A stretch of 64,000 bases of DNA from Actinobacteria bacterium casp-actino5 (GTDB lineage Bacteria; Actinomycetota; Acidimicrobiia; Acidimicrobiales; Ilumatobacteraceae): the NCBI GenBank assembly GCA_001510385.1, contig LFFE01000007.1:150540-214539 (forward strand). Reading direction: 5' to 3'. Both the position numbers and the translations under genes were made by a program. Positions within the stretch are counted from its first letter, which is position 1, and each line of letters starts with the position of its first letter. Under the pieces are notes generated by a model, which searched no databases, had not been told where the DNA came from, and worked only from the letters and a program-made list of their open reading frames with translations. This document shows positions 34,549 to 43,965 of the stretch, one piece after another.

Positions 34549-36336
34549 CTACCACTCGTACCAGCGCACCAACTTCGCGTTCACAACAATTCGGTGATCG
34601 AGGCTCGTTGGCAAAAAATTCTCTTTGCTGCAAGCAATTAATGACACGGATGTTGTCGACAGCGAACGACTAGCGGCAAGAATCTCATCACGATCAGATG
34701 AGGTAAGCAGCCGCTCAACGACCTCATATTCGAAGGTCCGCCGATCTGAGGTCACAATCTCAACGCGATCACCAGCAACAAGGCGATGCACATTTCTGAG
34801 GGGTCCACCCGCACTCGTACGATGCGCAAACAGGGCAACATTGGCTGACTGACCCATGTCTCCGGTGCCAGTCCAATGCCATGTATCCCCCTCGTCCGTA
34901 ACGACAACAGAGTCGCCGTCTCGCACCCGCGATTCAAGATTGAGCGCCGGAACCTTCAACGTCCATTCAGGTCCGACCGCCTGTGGAGCAGGATTATCGG
35001 GAGCGCCAACAGCGGCAGAGCGCGGGCTACCCGTGAAATATCCGAAGTAGTCGACGATCACGTGAGATCCCCCATAGGAGTACACCGAAAAGCCCGAATT
35101 CTCAGTTATCCGCGTCACCACTTGATTGGCAAGCGTGGTACCCCGCTCGGTGTAGTTCAGATTCGAAGACACTGGATACACCGAGGGAGACCATTTATAC
35201 GTCCGAGCCGGGGAAACATAAAGATATCCCCAGCCAAGCGAGTCATCCGCGGTGACGTTCAACAGCACAGAGGAGGCTCCAGTGGCTGGCTCACGTGGCA
35301 CAGGTGATTCAAGCATCCAGTTGTGCCACAACCGGTGGGGACTCGGTTGACGGGTATCAACGATGCGTTCTGGTAGGGCCGGGACAAAGAGCCCTTCGGA
35401 TGATTCACCGCTTTCGGGTCCAGTGAAGTACCCGAGAAGATCAACAATGATGTGTCCCCCGCCGTAAGACCACACGTTAAAGCCACGAATCGAGTTCATC
35501 TCACCAACCGGCACCACTGCAGCCGCAGCACGCGTCTGTCCCTTGCTCTCAACATTGAGGTTTGAAGAGTCGGGCACCTCACGTTCTCCGAACGGGTAGC
35601 ACGTGAGAAAACCCCAGTCCTTGGCACCATCTAGCGTGAGATTGATCATCACCGCAGTTGCATCGGAGGGCACAACACGCGAAACGTCGACCGCAGATAT
35701 TGAACGCGCTCCCGGAGCATCTCGATGACCAGACCGAGAGTCAAAGATGCGACGTGGAATTTCAAGACCAACGTATCGACCGGCGCGAACCGGACCAGCA
35801 GAAGGCACAAAGGTGCCGACGACGTCAACAATCAGGTCGCAGTCGCTATGGCTCTGCAATTCAACGGCACCATCATCGCCGAGTTGAACCGTGACCAAAT
35901 TTGCGAATACTTGGTGTTTATGTTGCATGTTGAGATTCGACACATCTGGCATCACAACTCCGGACGGATACACCGACACAAAGTTGAACCCAGCGAGATT
36001 GATCGCAGTGACCGTTAGTGTCGCCGCTGTCGCTGTCTCTGGGATTCCGTCTCTACCCGCGACTTGAACACGAATTCGCTTCCCATTTGCTGAGCGCAGT
36101 CTGGTGTAGGAGTACGTTCCATTTTCCGGTTGACGAGTGTCGGCGAGACGAGTCTGTCGACTAAGGGCAACAAACTTGCTGGCTCCACTCGGCGCCGACA
36201 CGTTCGGTTGCTGCAGCCCAAACACCCGCGGAGCATCGCCGACAGCAACGAGTCCGAGGCCAGCACCTAACCCTCCAAGAAAGTGGCGACGCCCAACGAG
36301 ATGAGGGCGATCGTTATCGGTGGGCACTCTCACCAC
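34549..36336 (-). CDS. Tat-exported protein with three DTR-type repeats and a C-terminal sortase domain
   Basis: The 595-residue protein begins with a twin-arginine signal (GRRHFLGGLGAGLGLVAVG, R16-R17). Three beta-rich units of about 130 residues follow, each opening with a DTR-like motif (D66-T67-R68, then RIFDSR near 200, RIVDTR near 328). The units close with LIVDVVGTF, IIVDLLGYF and VIVDYFGYF. The last 150 residues form a sortase fold with H505, C569 and R582 as the triad. Such repeats are known from secreted actinobacterial proteins. A sortase joined to them and exported by Tat is unusual. No sortase substrate motif is visible nearby. Confidence 0.85.
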   Translation of the reverse strand: MVRVPTDNDRPHLVGRRHFLGGLGAGLGLVAVGDAPRVFGLQQPNVSAPSGASKFVALSRQTRLADTRQPENGTYSYTRLRSANGKRIRVQVAGRDGIPETATAATLTVTAINLAGFNFVSVYPSGVVMPDVSNLNMQHKHQVFANLVTVQLGDDGAVELQSHSDCDLIVDVVGTFVPSAGPVRAGRYVGLEIPRRIFDSRSGHRDAPGARSISAVDVSRVVPSDATAVMINLTLDGAKDWGFLTCYPFGEREVPDSSNLNVESKGQTRAAAAVVPVGEMNSIRGFNVWSYGGGHIIVDLLGYFTGPESGESSEGLFVPALPERIVDTRQPSPHRLWHNWMLESPVPREPATGASSVLLNVTADDSLGWGYLYVSPARTYKWSPSVYPVSSNLNYTERGTTLANQVVTRITENSGFSVYSYGGSHVIVDYFGYFTGSPRSAAVGAPDNPAPQAVGPEWTLKVPALNLESRVRDGDSVVVTDEGDTWHWTGTGDMGQSANVALFAHRTSAGGPLRNVHRLVAGDRVEIVTSDRRTFEYEVVERLLTSSDRDEILAASRSLSTTSVSLIACSKENFLPTSLDHRIVVNAKLVRWYEW

Positions 36337-36396
36337 GCTAGAGGGTGCCCAAGCGCGAGCAACAATCGTTATACCCCCAACTGATAGAAGCGACGC

Positions 36397-37317
36397 TCAG
36401 CGGTGGCGCCGTACTTCATAGGCCGCAAGTGCCGCTGCGGCCGACACATTCAACGACTCAACTCGACCAAGCATCGGAATTGCACAGACCAAGTCACATC
36501 GTTCGCGAACGAGGCGTGAAAGCCCGGCACCTTCCGCCCCAAGCACCACACAAATACCTTCAGCAGCAAGGTCGCCGAGTTCAAACAAACTGCGGTCAGC
36601 AGCATCATCAAGACCGACAATCCAAATGCCCTGGTCTTTCATACGGGCGAGAGCAGCAGGTAACCCTGGCACAACTGCAACCGGCACATGCTCAATTGCA
36701 CCTGCAGCTGCCTTAGCAACCGTTGGAGTGATATGCACCGCCCGGTGACGGGGGACAACAATTCCGTCGACACCGGCTCCCTCGCAGCTTCGCATGATCG
36801 CGCCGAGATTTCCCGGATCAGTCACGCCATCAACAGCAACTAAAAATGGTGCAACACCCTCGCGGCGCTTGATGAGCCGAGCCAGGTCAACCTCTGGAAC
36901 CTCTGCTGCGCGTGCGAGCACTCCCTGAGGAGCCTCTGAACGAGCAGCGGTTTCGAGACGCCGGCGAGCGACATATGCAACTGGAACACGATTCGCTCGG
37001 GCAAGACCGACAATGTCATCGAGAGCCTCATCGCCTTCAAGTTCAGATGAGATCCAGATCTCTTGTACTTTGCGACGCTGAGCGAGAAGTAATTGACGAA
37101 CTGCTTGTCGACCTTCGATTTGCGAGCCACCGAGTGTTTTCGGTCGTGATGCACGTGGTTCATCATCTCGACGAATCGCTCCGGTGCGTCCGGCGCCACG
37201 GCTGCGAGGGTTTGGGCGAGAACCGCCTCTCCCTGCTGGTCGTGAACCGCTGCGCGAATTCTTCCTCGGCTGCCCGCTTCCTCGAGAGCCTCCACCAGTA
37301 TTTCTCCGACCATTCAT
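36397..37317 (-). CDS. rlmB: 23S rRNA (guanosine-2'-O-)-methyltransferase, TrmH/SpoU family
   Basis: The 306-residue protein has a Gly/Arg-rich unstructured N-terminus (about 1-65), the substrate-binding domain (EGRQAVRQLLLAQRRKVQEIWIS) and the SPOUT core. The core has VDGVTDPGNLGAIMRSCEGAG, ICVVLGAEGAGLSRLVRERCD and IPMLGRVESLNVSAAAALAAYE. RlmB methylates G2251 of 23S rRNA with SAM. The ATG at 37317 overlaps the ispF stop as ATGA, which supports this start. The ispD-ispF-rlmB order is common in actinobacteria; the usual cysS is missing here. Confidence 0.92.
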   Translation of the reverse strand: MNGRRNTGGGSRGSGQPRKNSRSGSRPAGRGGSRPNPRSRGAGRTGAIRRDDEPRASRPKTLGGSQIEGRQAVRQLLLAQRRKVQEIWISSELEGDEALDDIVGLARANRVPVAYVARRRLETAARSEAPQGVLARAAEVPEVDLARLIKRREGVAPFLVAVDGVTDPGNLGAIMRSCEGAGVDGIVVPRHRAVHITPTVAKAAAGAIEHVPVAVVPGLPAALARMKDQGIWIVGLDDAADRSLFELGDLAAEGICVVLGAEGAGLSRLVRERCDLVCAIPMLGRVESLNVSAAAALAAYEVRRHR

Positions 37318-37793
37318 CGTGTCACCACCACCGTTGCCCAACATGCAATTCCCTCAGCCCGACCAATCGCGCCGAGGCCTTCGGCACGCCGCCCCGTCAC
37401 TGTTACCGGTGCAGAACATGCCTCTCCGAGATTCTGTTGCATCTCTTGTCGGGCAGGAGCAATTTTTGGTTGCTCACAGACAATTGCCACCGAAGCATTC
37501 CGGATTGTCCACCCGAGCGACAACACCTCAGACACGACCGCCTTCAACATCTCAATCGAGTTCGCTCCCGCCCATTGGGGGTCCGTATCAGGAAAGCGCT
37601 CTCCGAGGTCGCCGAGCTGCAACGCAGAAAGCAATGCGTCGGTGATCGCATGCGCCGGAACGTCAGCGTCAGAATGCCCAATCAGTGAACGTTCGCCGGG
37701 AAACGTCACACCGCCAAGGATGAGTGCTCGCCCGTCCTCATCGCCGAAGCGGTGGATGTCAAACCCTTGCCCAACCCGGATATCAGAAATCAT
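37314..37793 (-). CDS. ispF: 2-C-methyl-D-erythritol 2,4-cyclodiphosphate synthase
   Basis: The enzyme makes MEcPP in the non-mevalonate isoprenoid pathway. The 159-residue protein has the metal-binding GQGFDIHRFG (Asp and His) and GHSDADVPAHAITDALL. Also present are LGDLGERFPDTDPQWAGA and the C-terminal EGLGAIGRAEGIACWATV. It overlaps ispD by 11 nt and rlmB by 4 nt, so all three are tightly coupled. The ATG at 37793 gives a standard length. Confidence 0.96.
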   Translation of the reverse strand: MISDIRVGQGFDIHRFGDEDGRALILGGVTFPGERSLIGHSDADVPAHAITDALLSALQLGDLGERFPDTDPQWAGANSIEMLKAVVSEVLSLGWTIRNASVAIVCEQPKIAPARQEMQQNLGEACSAPVTVTGRRAEGLGAIGRAEGIACWATVVVTR

Positions 37794-38451
37794 GTTCAAC
37801 CTCTCGCCGTGCCCACTCAAGATCTTCAGGGGTGGTGATCTTCCGGTTTCGCTGCTCGCCTGCGACGACGACAACGACTCCCCCGGCATGCTCAACCAGC
37901 ATCGCATCATCTGTTGCATCAATACGGTTATCACCCTCGGCATGAGCATTCCGGAGCGCTGATGCCCTAAAGGCTTGCGGGGTTTGCACGGCAACAAGCG
38001 TTGAGCGTTCTGGAGTTGACTCGACTCTGCCGCTCCCATCTGTGGCAACAATCTTGATCGTGTCGGTCACCGGTACCGCCGGGATCGCAGCGTCAGCGCC
38101 TGCTCGCACCGCTGCAATGACATATTCGAAGAGTTGAACTGATGCAAATGGCCGTGCGGCATCGTGGACACAGACGATGTCAGCATCTGCTGGAACCTGG
38201 TCTAAGCCATTTCGGACGCTTTCGCTGCGCGAGGCCCCGCCAGCGACTCCGCCCTCGGTTTCCGCGTCTGCAGCAGGGACGACAACAACAACACCTTCGC
38301 TGGCAAGTCGAGCTGTCGCCACCGAACGATCTATGACCCGCTGGTTACCGACGATCTCGTATTGCTTGAGTCCACCGAAGCGCGAGCCACTGCCAGCACC
38401 CACCACAATTGACCACACCCGTGGGTGCCCGTGCTGCTCGCTAGAAGTCAT
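37783..38451 (-). CDS. ispD: 2-C-methyl-D-erythritol 4-phosphate cytidylyltransferase
   Basis: The enzyme couples MEP with CTP. The 222-residue protein has the nucleotide loop VVGAGSGSRFGGLKQYE, VCVHDAARPF, VPVTDTIKIV, LVAVQTPQAFR and TDDAMLVEHAGG. The loop has Gly and Arg but is slightly divergent (AGSGSRFG). ATG 38451 gives a normal start, 30 bp from the divergent Crp-family gene. Downstream is ispF, the next-but-one step of the same pathway. Confidence 0.95.
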   Translation of the reverse strand: MTSSEQHGHPRVWSIVVGAGSGSRFGGLKQYEIVGNQRVIDRSVATARLASEGVVVVVPAADAETEGGVAGGASRSESVRNGLDQVPADADIVCVHDAARPFASVQLFEYVIAAVRAGADAAIPAVPVTDTIKIVATDGSGRVESTPERSTLVAVQTPQAFRASALRNAHAEGDNRIDATDDAMLVEHAGGVVVVVAGEQRNRKITTPEDLEWARREVEHDF

Positions 38452-38481
38452 TGAGCCGCAGGGTAGTACCATCAGAGCACA

Positions 38482-39168
38482 GTGACTCCGAATGCAACAC
38501 CCCCACTTACTCCGCTCGCCGCGCTCCAAAGCGTGGCGATCTTCTCTGAGGTTCAACAAGACACGCTCATCGGCTTGTTAGACGTTGCCGAAACCAAGGA
38601 GCTCGTCCGTGGCGATGTGCTCTTCGCCGAAGGCGATCAGCCAAGCTCGCTGCATATCGTTCTGTCAGGTCGCATCGCAATCGTCATGACCTCAGACGTC
38701 GACAGTCGTGAGAGCGTTGTTGCGCTCATGGACTCTGGGGATTTGTTCGGAGAACTCGGTTTGCTCGACAACGGAGCCCGCTCTGCAACCGCACGCGCCA
38801 TTGAGCCGACCTCTGTGCTTGAGATTGGGTACGAGCATGTCAAGAAGATCTTTGATGCACAGCCTGACCTCGTATGGGCTGCAGCTCGAATGCTCGCTCA
38901 ACGCCTGCGAACCATGGATGAAGCACTTTCAGACTCAGTGTTCCTTGATGTGACTGGCAGAACCGCTAAGCGCATCATTGAACTTTCAGAGGGAAATGAC
39001 GAATTTACGATGCCGGTCACTCAAGAAGAGTTAGCGGGCATGGTCGGTGCCTCGCGCGAACGTGTCAACAAAGCGATCGCAAGTTTTGTGAAGCTCGGGT
39101 GGCTTGAACAGCACGATCGCAACTACCGAATTCTTCAGCGCACCGATCTTGAAATTCGCGCCCACTAA
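38482..39168 (+). CDS. Crp/Fnr family transcriptional regulator
   Basis: The 228-residue protein has a cyclic-nucleotide-binding domain (ALQSVAIFSEV, VLFAEGDQPSSLHIVLSGRIAIV, DLFGELGLLDNGARSATARA) and a C-terminal winged helix (VTQEELAGMVGASRERVNKAIASFVKLGWLE). The phosphate-binding cassette GELGLLDNGARSATA resembles cAMP binders, so it may be a Crp homologue, but ligand and regulon are not known. GTG 38482 is the likely start. It is divergent from ispD. Confidence 0.9.
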   Translation: MTPNATPPLTPLAALQSVAIFSEVQQDTLIGLLDVAETKELVRGDVLFAEGDQPSSLHIVLSGRIAIVMTSDVDSRESVVALMDSGDLFGELGLLDNGARSATARAIEPTSVLEIGYEHVKKIFDAQPDLVWAAARMLAQRLRTMDEALSDSVFLDVTGRTAKRIIELSEGNDEFTMPVTQEELAGMVGASRERVNKAIASFVKLGWLEQHDRNYRILQRTDLEIRAH

Positions 39169-39185
39169 CGGGTGCTAGACGCCCC

Positions 39186-39839
39186 CTAGGTTCCGCGAAC
39201 CCAATCTCCAACTCTTGCAAACGCATCTGCTGCATCATCGGCTCGGTGATCCGGGCGGCTCGCATCATGGGCGAAGCCGTGTTTTGCATCGGCGTAGCGA
39301 ACCACCTGTGTGCCGGTGGCCTCAAGATCTGACACTGCGTCGGGTGGGGTGTACGGGTCAAGGTCGCCAATAATTGCGAGCACCGGATCCGGTGACGCAA
39401 CAACGTGCGGTAGAGGTTCGCTTTGCCCTGGGCCGTTCCACGCCTCAGGAAGCCGGATCATTCCGTAGAAACTCGCAATTCGGTCGAATATTCCTTGATC
39501 GGCTGCTTTGAAGCAGTGCATGCCACCAAGGCAGAAACCGATCAGACTCACGTCATCACATCCGGTGAGATCTGCCGCTGCTGCAAGATCGCCCAGCACC
39601 CGGTCATCGGTGAGTCTGGCAACCGCCTCATAACGAGGCTCGATATCAGGTGAAAGCGATTCTGTTGGGAAGGGCTCGACCGCAATCGTGGTCATATTCC
39701 ACTCGCGAGCGAAACGTTCGACGAGTTCGTCAAACAGTGGTCGAAGACCAAAAATGTCAGGAGCAACAACAAGTCCTCGGCTCGATCCAGCAACCCGGAC
39801 AACTTCGAGTTCAGTTCCGTTATCTAGACGTTCACGCAT
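39186..39839 (-). CDS. Dienelactone hydrolase family protein
   Basis: The 217-residue alpha/beta hydrolase has the Cys nucleophile in IGFCLGGMHC, the Asp in IGDLDPYTPPDAV and the His in KHGFAHDASRP. This is the Cys-Asp-His triad of the dienelactone hydrolase family. It has no signal peptide. The natural substrate is unknown, and no aromatic degradation genes are nearby. It is convergent with the Crp-family gene. Confidence 0.9.
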   Translation of the reverse strand: MRERLDNGTELEVVRVAGSSRGLVVAPDIFGLRPLFDELVERFAREWNMTTIAVEPFPTESLSPDIEPRYEAVARLTDDRVLGDLAAAADLTGCDDVSLIGFCLGGMHCFKAADQGIFDRIASFYGMIRLPEAWNGPGQSEPLPHVVASPDPVLAIIGDLDPYTPPDAVSDLEATGTQVVRYADAKHGFAHDASRPDHRADDAADAFARVGDWVRGT

Positions 39840-39877
39840 GGGCGTGACCTTATTCCACTCGCTGCAGCAGATACGGC

Positions 39878-40639
39878 TCAGGCATCACGGCGACGATCGA
39901 CGGCGATACCGATCACCAAAATAACAAGAGCAAATGCCGCAAAGTACAAGTGTGCCCATGGCCGCCCGAGGGTACCGTTAAGTCCTGGGTTGTTGTCGAC
40001 CGTTTGGATGGCTGCCTGATATGGCATCCACTTTCGCGCTGACTCGACCCCACTTAACACGAATGCAAGTGCAACCAAGTTTTCGATGATGAGTGGCCAC
40101 AGCAATACGACCACGATCGCCACCGGTGAATTTTTAATCAGAACTCCAAGACCGAGGCCAAACCACGACACGATCACCGCAAGTGCAACCAGAGCAACGA
40201 ACACGCCTGTCGTGTGACTTAGCCATCCGGTGACGAATATTGGTGCGCCACGCCCATCGAGTAGTGCTGCACCAACTCCAAATGTTGACCAGAACAGCAC
40301 GGTCATCACAACAGAAGTGACCGCTGTACCTACGATTGCTTTGCTCACAATGACCTTCCAACGTGCGGGAACGGCCGCATATGTCACTCGAATCGTCCCG
40401 TGTGTGAACTCACTCGTCAGATTGATCACCCACAACGACGTGAGCAAGAGCAATGAAACGACGCCTGTCCCCGTGACCATCGAACCAAGTTCGCGGTACG
40501 ACATGAACTGTGGCTCTGGATTGAACACACCAACCAATGCCGAGATCACTAGCGGGAATGCCATCGCAATGATGAGAAGCACCCAATGCGATCGAACTGT
40601 TCGTGCTTTTAGAAATTCACTCGCGATCACAGCCTTCAT
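39878..40639 (-). CDS. ABC-2 type transporter permease
   Basis: The 253-residue protein has six hydrophobic segments in the ABC-2 layout. The first helix is preceded by a basic start (VIASEFLKARTVRSHWVLLI). The motif FTHGTIRVTYAAVPARWKVIVSKAI between helices 2 and 3 is typical of efflux permeases. Its start overlaps the ATPase gene stop by 4 nt, so the two form one transporter. The substrate is unknown; this architecture often exports lipids or small toxins. Confidence 0.9.
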   Translation of the reverse strand: MKAVIASEFLKARTVRSHWVLLIIAMAFPLVISALVGVFNPEPQFMSYRELGSMVTGTGVVSLLLLTSLWVINLTSEFTHGTIRVTYAAVPARWKVIVSKAIVGTAVTSVVMTVLFWSTFGVGAALLDGRGAPIFVTGWLSHTTGVFVALVALAVIVSWFGLGLGVLIKNSPVAIVVVLLWPLIIENLVALAFVLSGVESARKWMPYQAAIQTVDNNPGLNGTLGRPWAHLYFAAFALVILVIGIAVDRRRDA

Positions 40640-41559
40640 TGCGAGTCTCCTGACCGGTACTCCTGGTCGTCTTTTGTCACCGCGAGAAAAGCGTCTTCGA
40701 GGCTGTCAGTCACTTCGGAGAGTTCATGCAGCGACATATTGCGACTGTGTGCAAGTTCACCGATCTCAACCATCGATAACCCGGTCACAAGCGCTCCATC
40801 ATCGGCCGTCGCTTCACCGGAGAACGAAACTTCTGCACCCTGTTCGCGCATAGCGTGAACGAGGGAATCAAGTTGAGGTGATCGCACACGAACTCGTGTT
40901 GTCGTGTGTCGCGCAATAAATGAACTGGCTGGTTCTTGCGCGATTAGTTTGCCTCGTCCGATGACCACAAGATCTTCTGCCATCAGAGCAATCTCTGACA
41001 GTTGGTGACTGCTCACAAGTACGGCGCGTCCTTGACCTGCGAGATACCGAAGCATGTCACGCATCCAGCGAATACCTTCGGGGTCAAGACCGTTCGCTGG
41101 CTCGTCAAGAATGATGACTTCAGGGTCGCCAAGCATCGTCGCAGCCAGGCCGAGTCGCTGCTTCATTCCGAGCGAAAATGTTTTTACTCGACGGTGTGCA
41201 ACTTCACTGAGACCAACGAGCGACAGCGCCTCATCAACCCGCTGCCGTTCGAGATGATTCGACATGGCGAGCCATTCAAGATGACGTCGGGCCGAGCGTC
41301 CGGGATGCACATATGACGCATCAAGCAGCACCCCGATCATTCTGATCGGTTGGGCGATTTCACCGTATCGACGGCCCGAAAAGCGGACGGTTCCCATCTG
41401 TGGACGGTCAAGATCAACCATGCACCTCATCGTCGTCGACTTGCCGGAACCATTCGGACCAAGAAATCCGGTGACCCGTCCTGGCTGCACGTCAAAACTG
41501 AGATCGTCGATCGCAAGCGTTGTTCCAAATCGCTTGGTGAGCCCCTCAACGCTGATCAT
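40636..41559 (-). CDS. ABC transporter ATP-binding protein
   Basis: The 307-residue ATPase has Walker A GPNGSGKST, the Q-loop region, the signature SLGMKQRLGLA, Walker B VIILDEPANGLDPEG and the switch His in SSHQLSE. The C-terminal 80 residues resemble the DrrA-type extension. It lies 20 bp downstream of hemL on the same strand and could be read through from the heme operon, although the functions are unrelated on sequence. It pairs with the following permease. Confidence 0.93.
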   Translation of the reverse strand: MISVEGLTKRFGTTLAIDDLSFDVQPGRVTGFLGPNGSGKSTTMRCMVDLDRPQMGTVRFSGRRYGEIAQPIRMIGVLLDASYVHPGRSARRHLEWLAMSNHLERQRVDEALSLVGLSEVAHRRVKTFSLGMKQRLGLAATMLGDPEVIILDEPANGLDPEGIRWMRDMLRYLAGQGRAVLVSSHQLSEIALMAEDLVVIGRGKLIAQEPASSFIARHTTTRVRVRSPQLDSLVHAMREQGAEVSFSGEATADDGALVTGLSMVEIGELAHSRNMSLHELSEVTDSLEDAFLAVTKDDQEYRSGDSQ

Positions 41560-41579
41560 TGATGTGAACGTAGCCGAAG

Positions 41580-42917
41580 TTACGCGCTGACTGCCGTCGC
41601 CGCTGCACGATGAGCTGCATCTGAAAGATCCGTCAGCACGGAATCATCGTGACCGAGTCCCACAAACAATGCCTCGTACGCACCTGGTGCCATCGCTACT
41701 CCTTCGGCCAACATCGCATGAAAGAAACGTGCGTAGAGGTCTTCGTCGGTGGTCTTCGCATCGTCGAAGTTCTTCACTGGACCGCCGTCACCCATGAATG
41801 CTCCGACCAGCGTGCCAACACGAGGGAAGTGCGCACGAAGACCAGCCGAGCGACACGCATCGTCAAGTAATGCCGACAAATTTGCAGCGCGGCGCTCTAA
41901 CTCGGTGTACACATCGGGTTCCAACACATTTAAGGCAGCGAGGCCGGCGGCGGTTGCAATTGGATTTCCAGCAAGGGTGCCAGCGTGGAACACCGGTCCA
42001 AGTGGTGAGAGGGTCTCCATGATCGCTTGGTGACCGCCGACAGCACCAATAGGCAGTCCACCACCGATGACTTTTCCGAATGTGGTGAGATCAGGAGTTA
42101 CTCCGTATCGCTCTTGGGCGCCACCCAGACCCAGACGGAATCCGGAGATGACCTCGTCGAAGATGAGGACCGCGCCCACGCGGTCGCATTCGGCGCGAAG
42201 ACCTTCAAGGAAACCTGGGACTGGCTCGACGACACCCATGTTGGCAGCAACCGGTTCAACAATGACCGCAGCAACAGCCTCGTCGAGCTGAGGAACGACG
42301 TTGTACGGCACCACCATTGTTTCGCCCACAGCACCGGCTGGAACACCAGCGGTACCGGGAAGGCCCAGCGTTGCAACACCGCTACCCCCAGCCGCGAGCA
42401 GGGCGTCAGTCGCTCCATGAAAGTTGCCGTGGAAGATCACGACTCGATCGCGCCCGGTGTAACCGCGGGCGAGGCGAACCGCGGTTGAGGTGGCCTCGGT
42501 GCCCGAGTTCATGAATCGAACACGTTCGCAACTCGGCACTCGCTCGCGAATCGCCTCTGCGAGTTTCATCTCTCGGGGTGTTGGGGCACCAAACGATGTT
42601 CCATCTGCTGCCGCCGCACTTACGGCTGCTGTTACGGCCGGGTGAGCGTGCCCAAGGATCACCGCACCGTAACTCTGTACAAGATCGATGTACCGCCGGC
42701 CTTCAACATCGATGACGTGGGCACCTTCTGCTCCAGCGACAACATATGGTCGACCACCTACCGAACGAAACGCTCGAATCGACGAGTTGACACCACCGGG
42801 GATCGCCCTCGCTGATCGTTCGAAGAACTCATCATTCGATGCCAGCCCTGCTCCAACACACAACGTTGCTGTGCACCCTGCACTCTGGCAACGTTGCGGA
42901 TCACATACGTTGATCAC
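41580..42917 (-). CDS. hemL: Glutamate-1-semialdehyde 2,1-aminomutase
   Basis: This PLP enzyme converts glutamate-1-semialdehyde to 5-aminolevulinate. The 445-residue protein has FERSARAIPGGVNSSIRAFRSVGG near the start, LVQSYGAVILGHAHPAV and MNSGTEATSTAVRLARGYTGRDRVVIFHGNFHGATD. FDEVISGFRLG and the PLP lysine in TTFGKVIGGGLPIGA follow. The GTG start overlaps the hemB stop as GTGA. The N-terminal 25 residues (with three Cys) are longer than usual. It is the last heme gene of the operon. Confidence 0.95.
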   Translation of the reverse strand: MINVCDPQRCQSAGCTATLCVGAGLASNDEFFERSARAIPGGVNSSIRAFRSVGGRPYVVAGAEGAHVIDVEGRRYIDLVQSYGAVILGHAHPAVTAAVSAAAADGTSFGAPTPREMKLAEAIRERVPSCERVRFMNSGTEATSTAVRLARGYTGRDRVVIFHGNFHGATDALLAAGGSGVATLGLPGTAGVPAGAVGETMVVPYNVVPQLDEAVAAVIVEPVAANMGVVEPVPGFLEGLRAECDRVGAVLIFDEVISGFRLGLGGAQERYGVTPDLTTFGKVIGGGLPIGAVGGHQAIMETLSPLGPVFHAGTLAGNPIATAAGLAALNVLEPDVYTELERRAANLSALLDDACRSAGLRAHFPRVGTLVGAFMGDGGPVKNFDDAKTTDEDLYARFFHAMLAEGVAMAPGAYEALFVGLGHDDSVLTDLSDAAHRAAATAVSA

Positions 42918-43918
42918 GAAAGGCCACGTGCCCCTTCAGCAAACCAGCGGGTCAGGTAGGTCAATATGACTCCAGCGCCGGCACGCTTGATGGCGGTGAG
43001 TTGTTCGAGGGCGACAACGTCACCGTCAATCCAGCCGTTTGCTGCGGCTGCCATGATCATGGCGTATTCACCACTCACGTGATATGCCGCGACCGGCAGA
43101 TCGGTTGCAGCACGAACCTCAGCGATCACATCTAAGTAGGTCACCGCAGGTTTCACCATGATGATGTCGGCTCCTTGAGCGACATCTGCCGCAACTTCGA
43201 CGAGCGCCTCACGACCGTTGCGCCAATCTTGCTGGTAGCCCTTGCGATCGCCGCCACCAGCAATGGTGACGTCAACCGCTTCACGAAATGGGCTATATAA
43301 CCCGCTGGCGTATTTGCTGGCATACGCCATGATTGGGATGTTGATGTGCCCAGCATCATCGAGAGCGGCACGGATTGCAGCAACTTGTCCATCCATCATT
43401 CCGCTGGGGGCAACCATGTGTGCACCAGCATTTGCTTGAGCGACAGCAGCAGCGGCGTACAGTTCAAGAGTTGCGTCATTGTCGACACTGCCGTGCTCGT
43501 CGATGATTCCGCAATGACCATGGTCGGTGTACTCGTCAACGCAGAGGTCAGCGATGAGCACCATGTCATCTCCGACATCAGCGCGTAGTTGTTCGAGCGC
43601 GACCTGCGCAATTCCGTTGCTCGCACATGATGCTGAACCGGTTGCGTCTTTATGTTCGGGGATACCAAACACCATCACCGAACGAACCCCAAGCTCAGCT
43701 AATTCGTTGACCTCCCGCCTCAACGAGTCAACGGTGTGCTGAACAACACCAGGCAGCGATGTGATCGGAATTGGGTCAGCGACAGCCTCGCGAACAAAGA
43801 GCGGAGCGACCAGATCCTGGACATCAACACGAGTTTCCGCGACCAGGTCACGCATTGCAGGTGTCGAACGAAGGCGCCGTGGACGATGGGCCGGGAACGG
43901 TGCTGGATCAAAAGCCAC
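42914..43918 (-). CDS. hemB: Delta-aminolevulinic acid dehydratase (porphobilinogen synthase)
   Basis: The enzyme joins two 5-aminolevulinate molecules to form porphobilinogen. The 334-residue protein has PRRLRSTPAMRDLVAETRV and LIADLCVDEYTDHGHCGI. The first Schiff-base Lys is in IMAYASKYASGLYSPFREA and the second in IIMVKPAVTYLDVI. It overlaps hemL by 4 nt. The metal-binding segment has DLCVDEYTDHGHC, consistent with a zinc/magnesium hybrid type. It is in the rex-hem operon. Confidence 0.96.
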   Translation of the reverse strand: MAFDPAPFPAHRPRRLRSTPAMRDLVAETRVDVQDLVAPLFVREAVADPIPITSLPGVVQHTVDSLRREVNELAELGVRSVMVFGIPEHKDATGSASCASNGIAQVALEQLRADVGDDMVLIADLCVDEYTDHGHCGIIDEHGSVDNDATLELYAAAAVAQANAGAHMVAPSGMMDGQVAAIRAALDDAGHINIPIMAYASKYASGLYSPFREAVDVTIAGGGDRKGYQQDWRNGREALVEVAADVAQGADIIMVKPAVTYLDVIAEVRAATDLPVAAYHVSGEYAMIMAAAANGWIDGDVVALEQLTAIKRAGAGVILTYLTRWFAEGARGLS

Positions 43919-43965
43919 GCCCGCATGGTACGAGCACCTATCGCCGACGGCACATTTGTGTGTCG

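Noticed and set aside
36912..37688. Plus-strand open frame of 258 codons opposite rlmB and ispF
   Set aside because: It spans two overlapping, clearly identified minus-strand genes and its translation looks non-coding.
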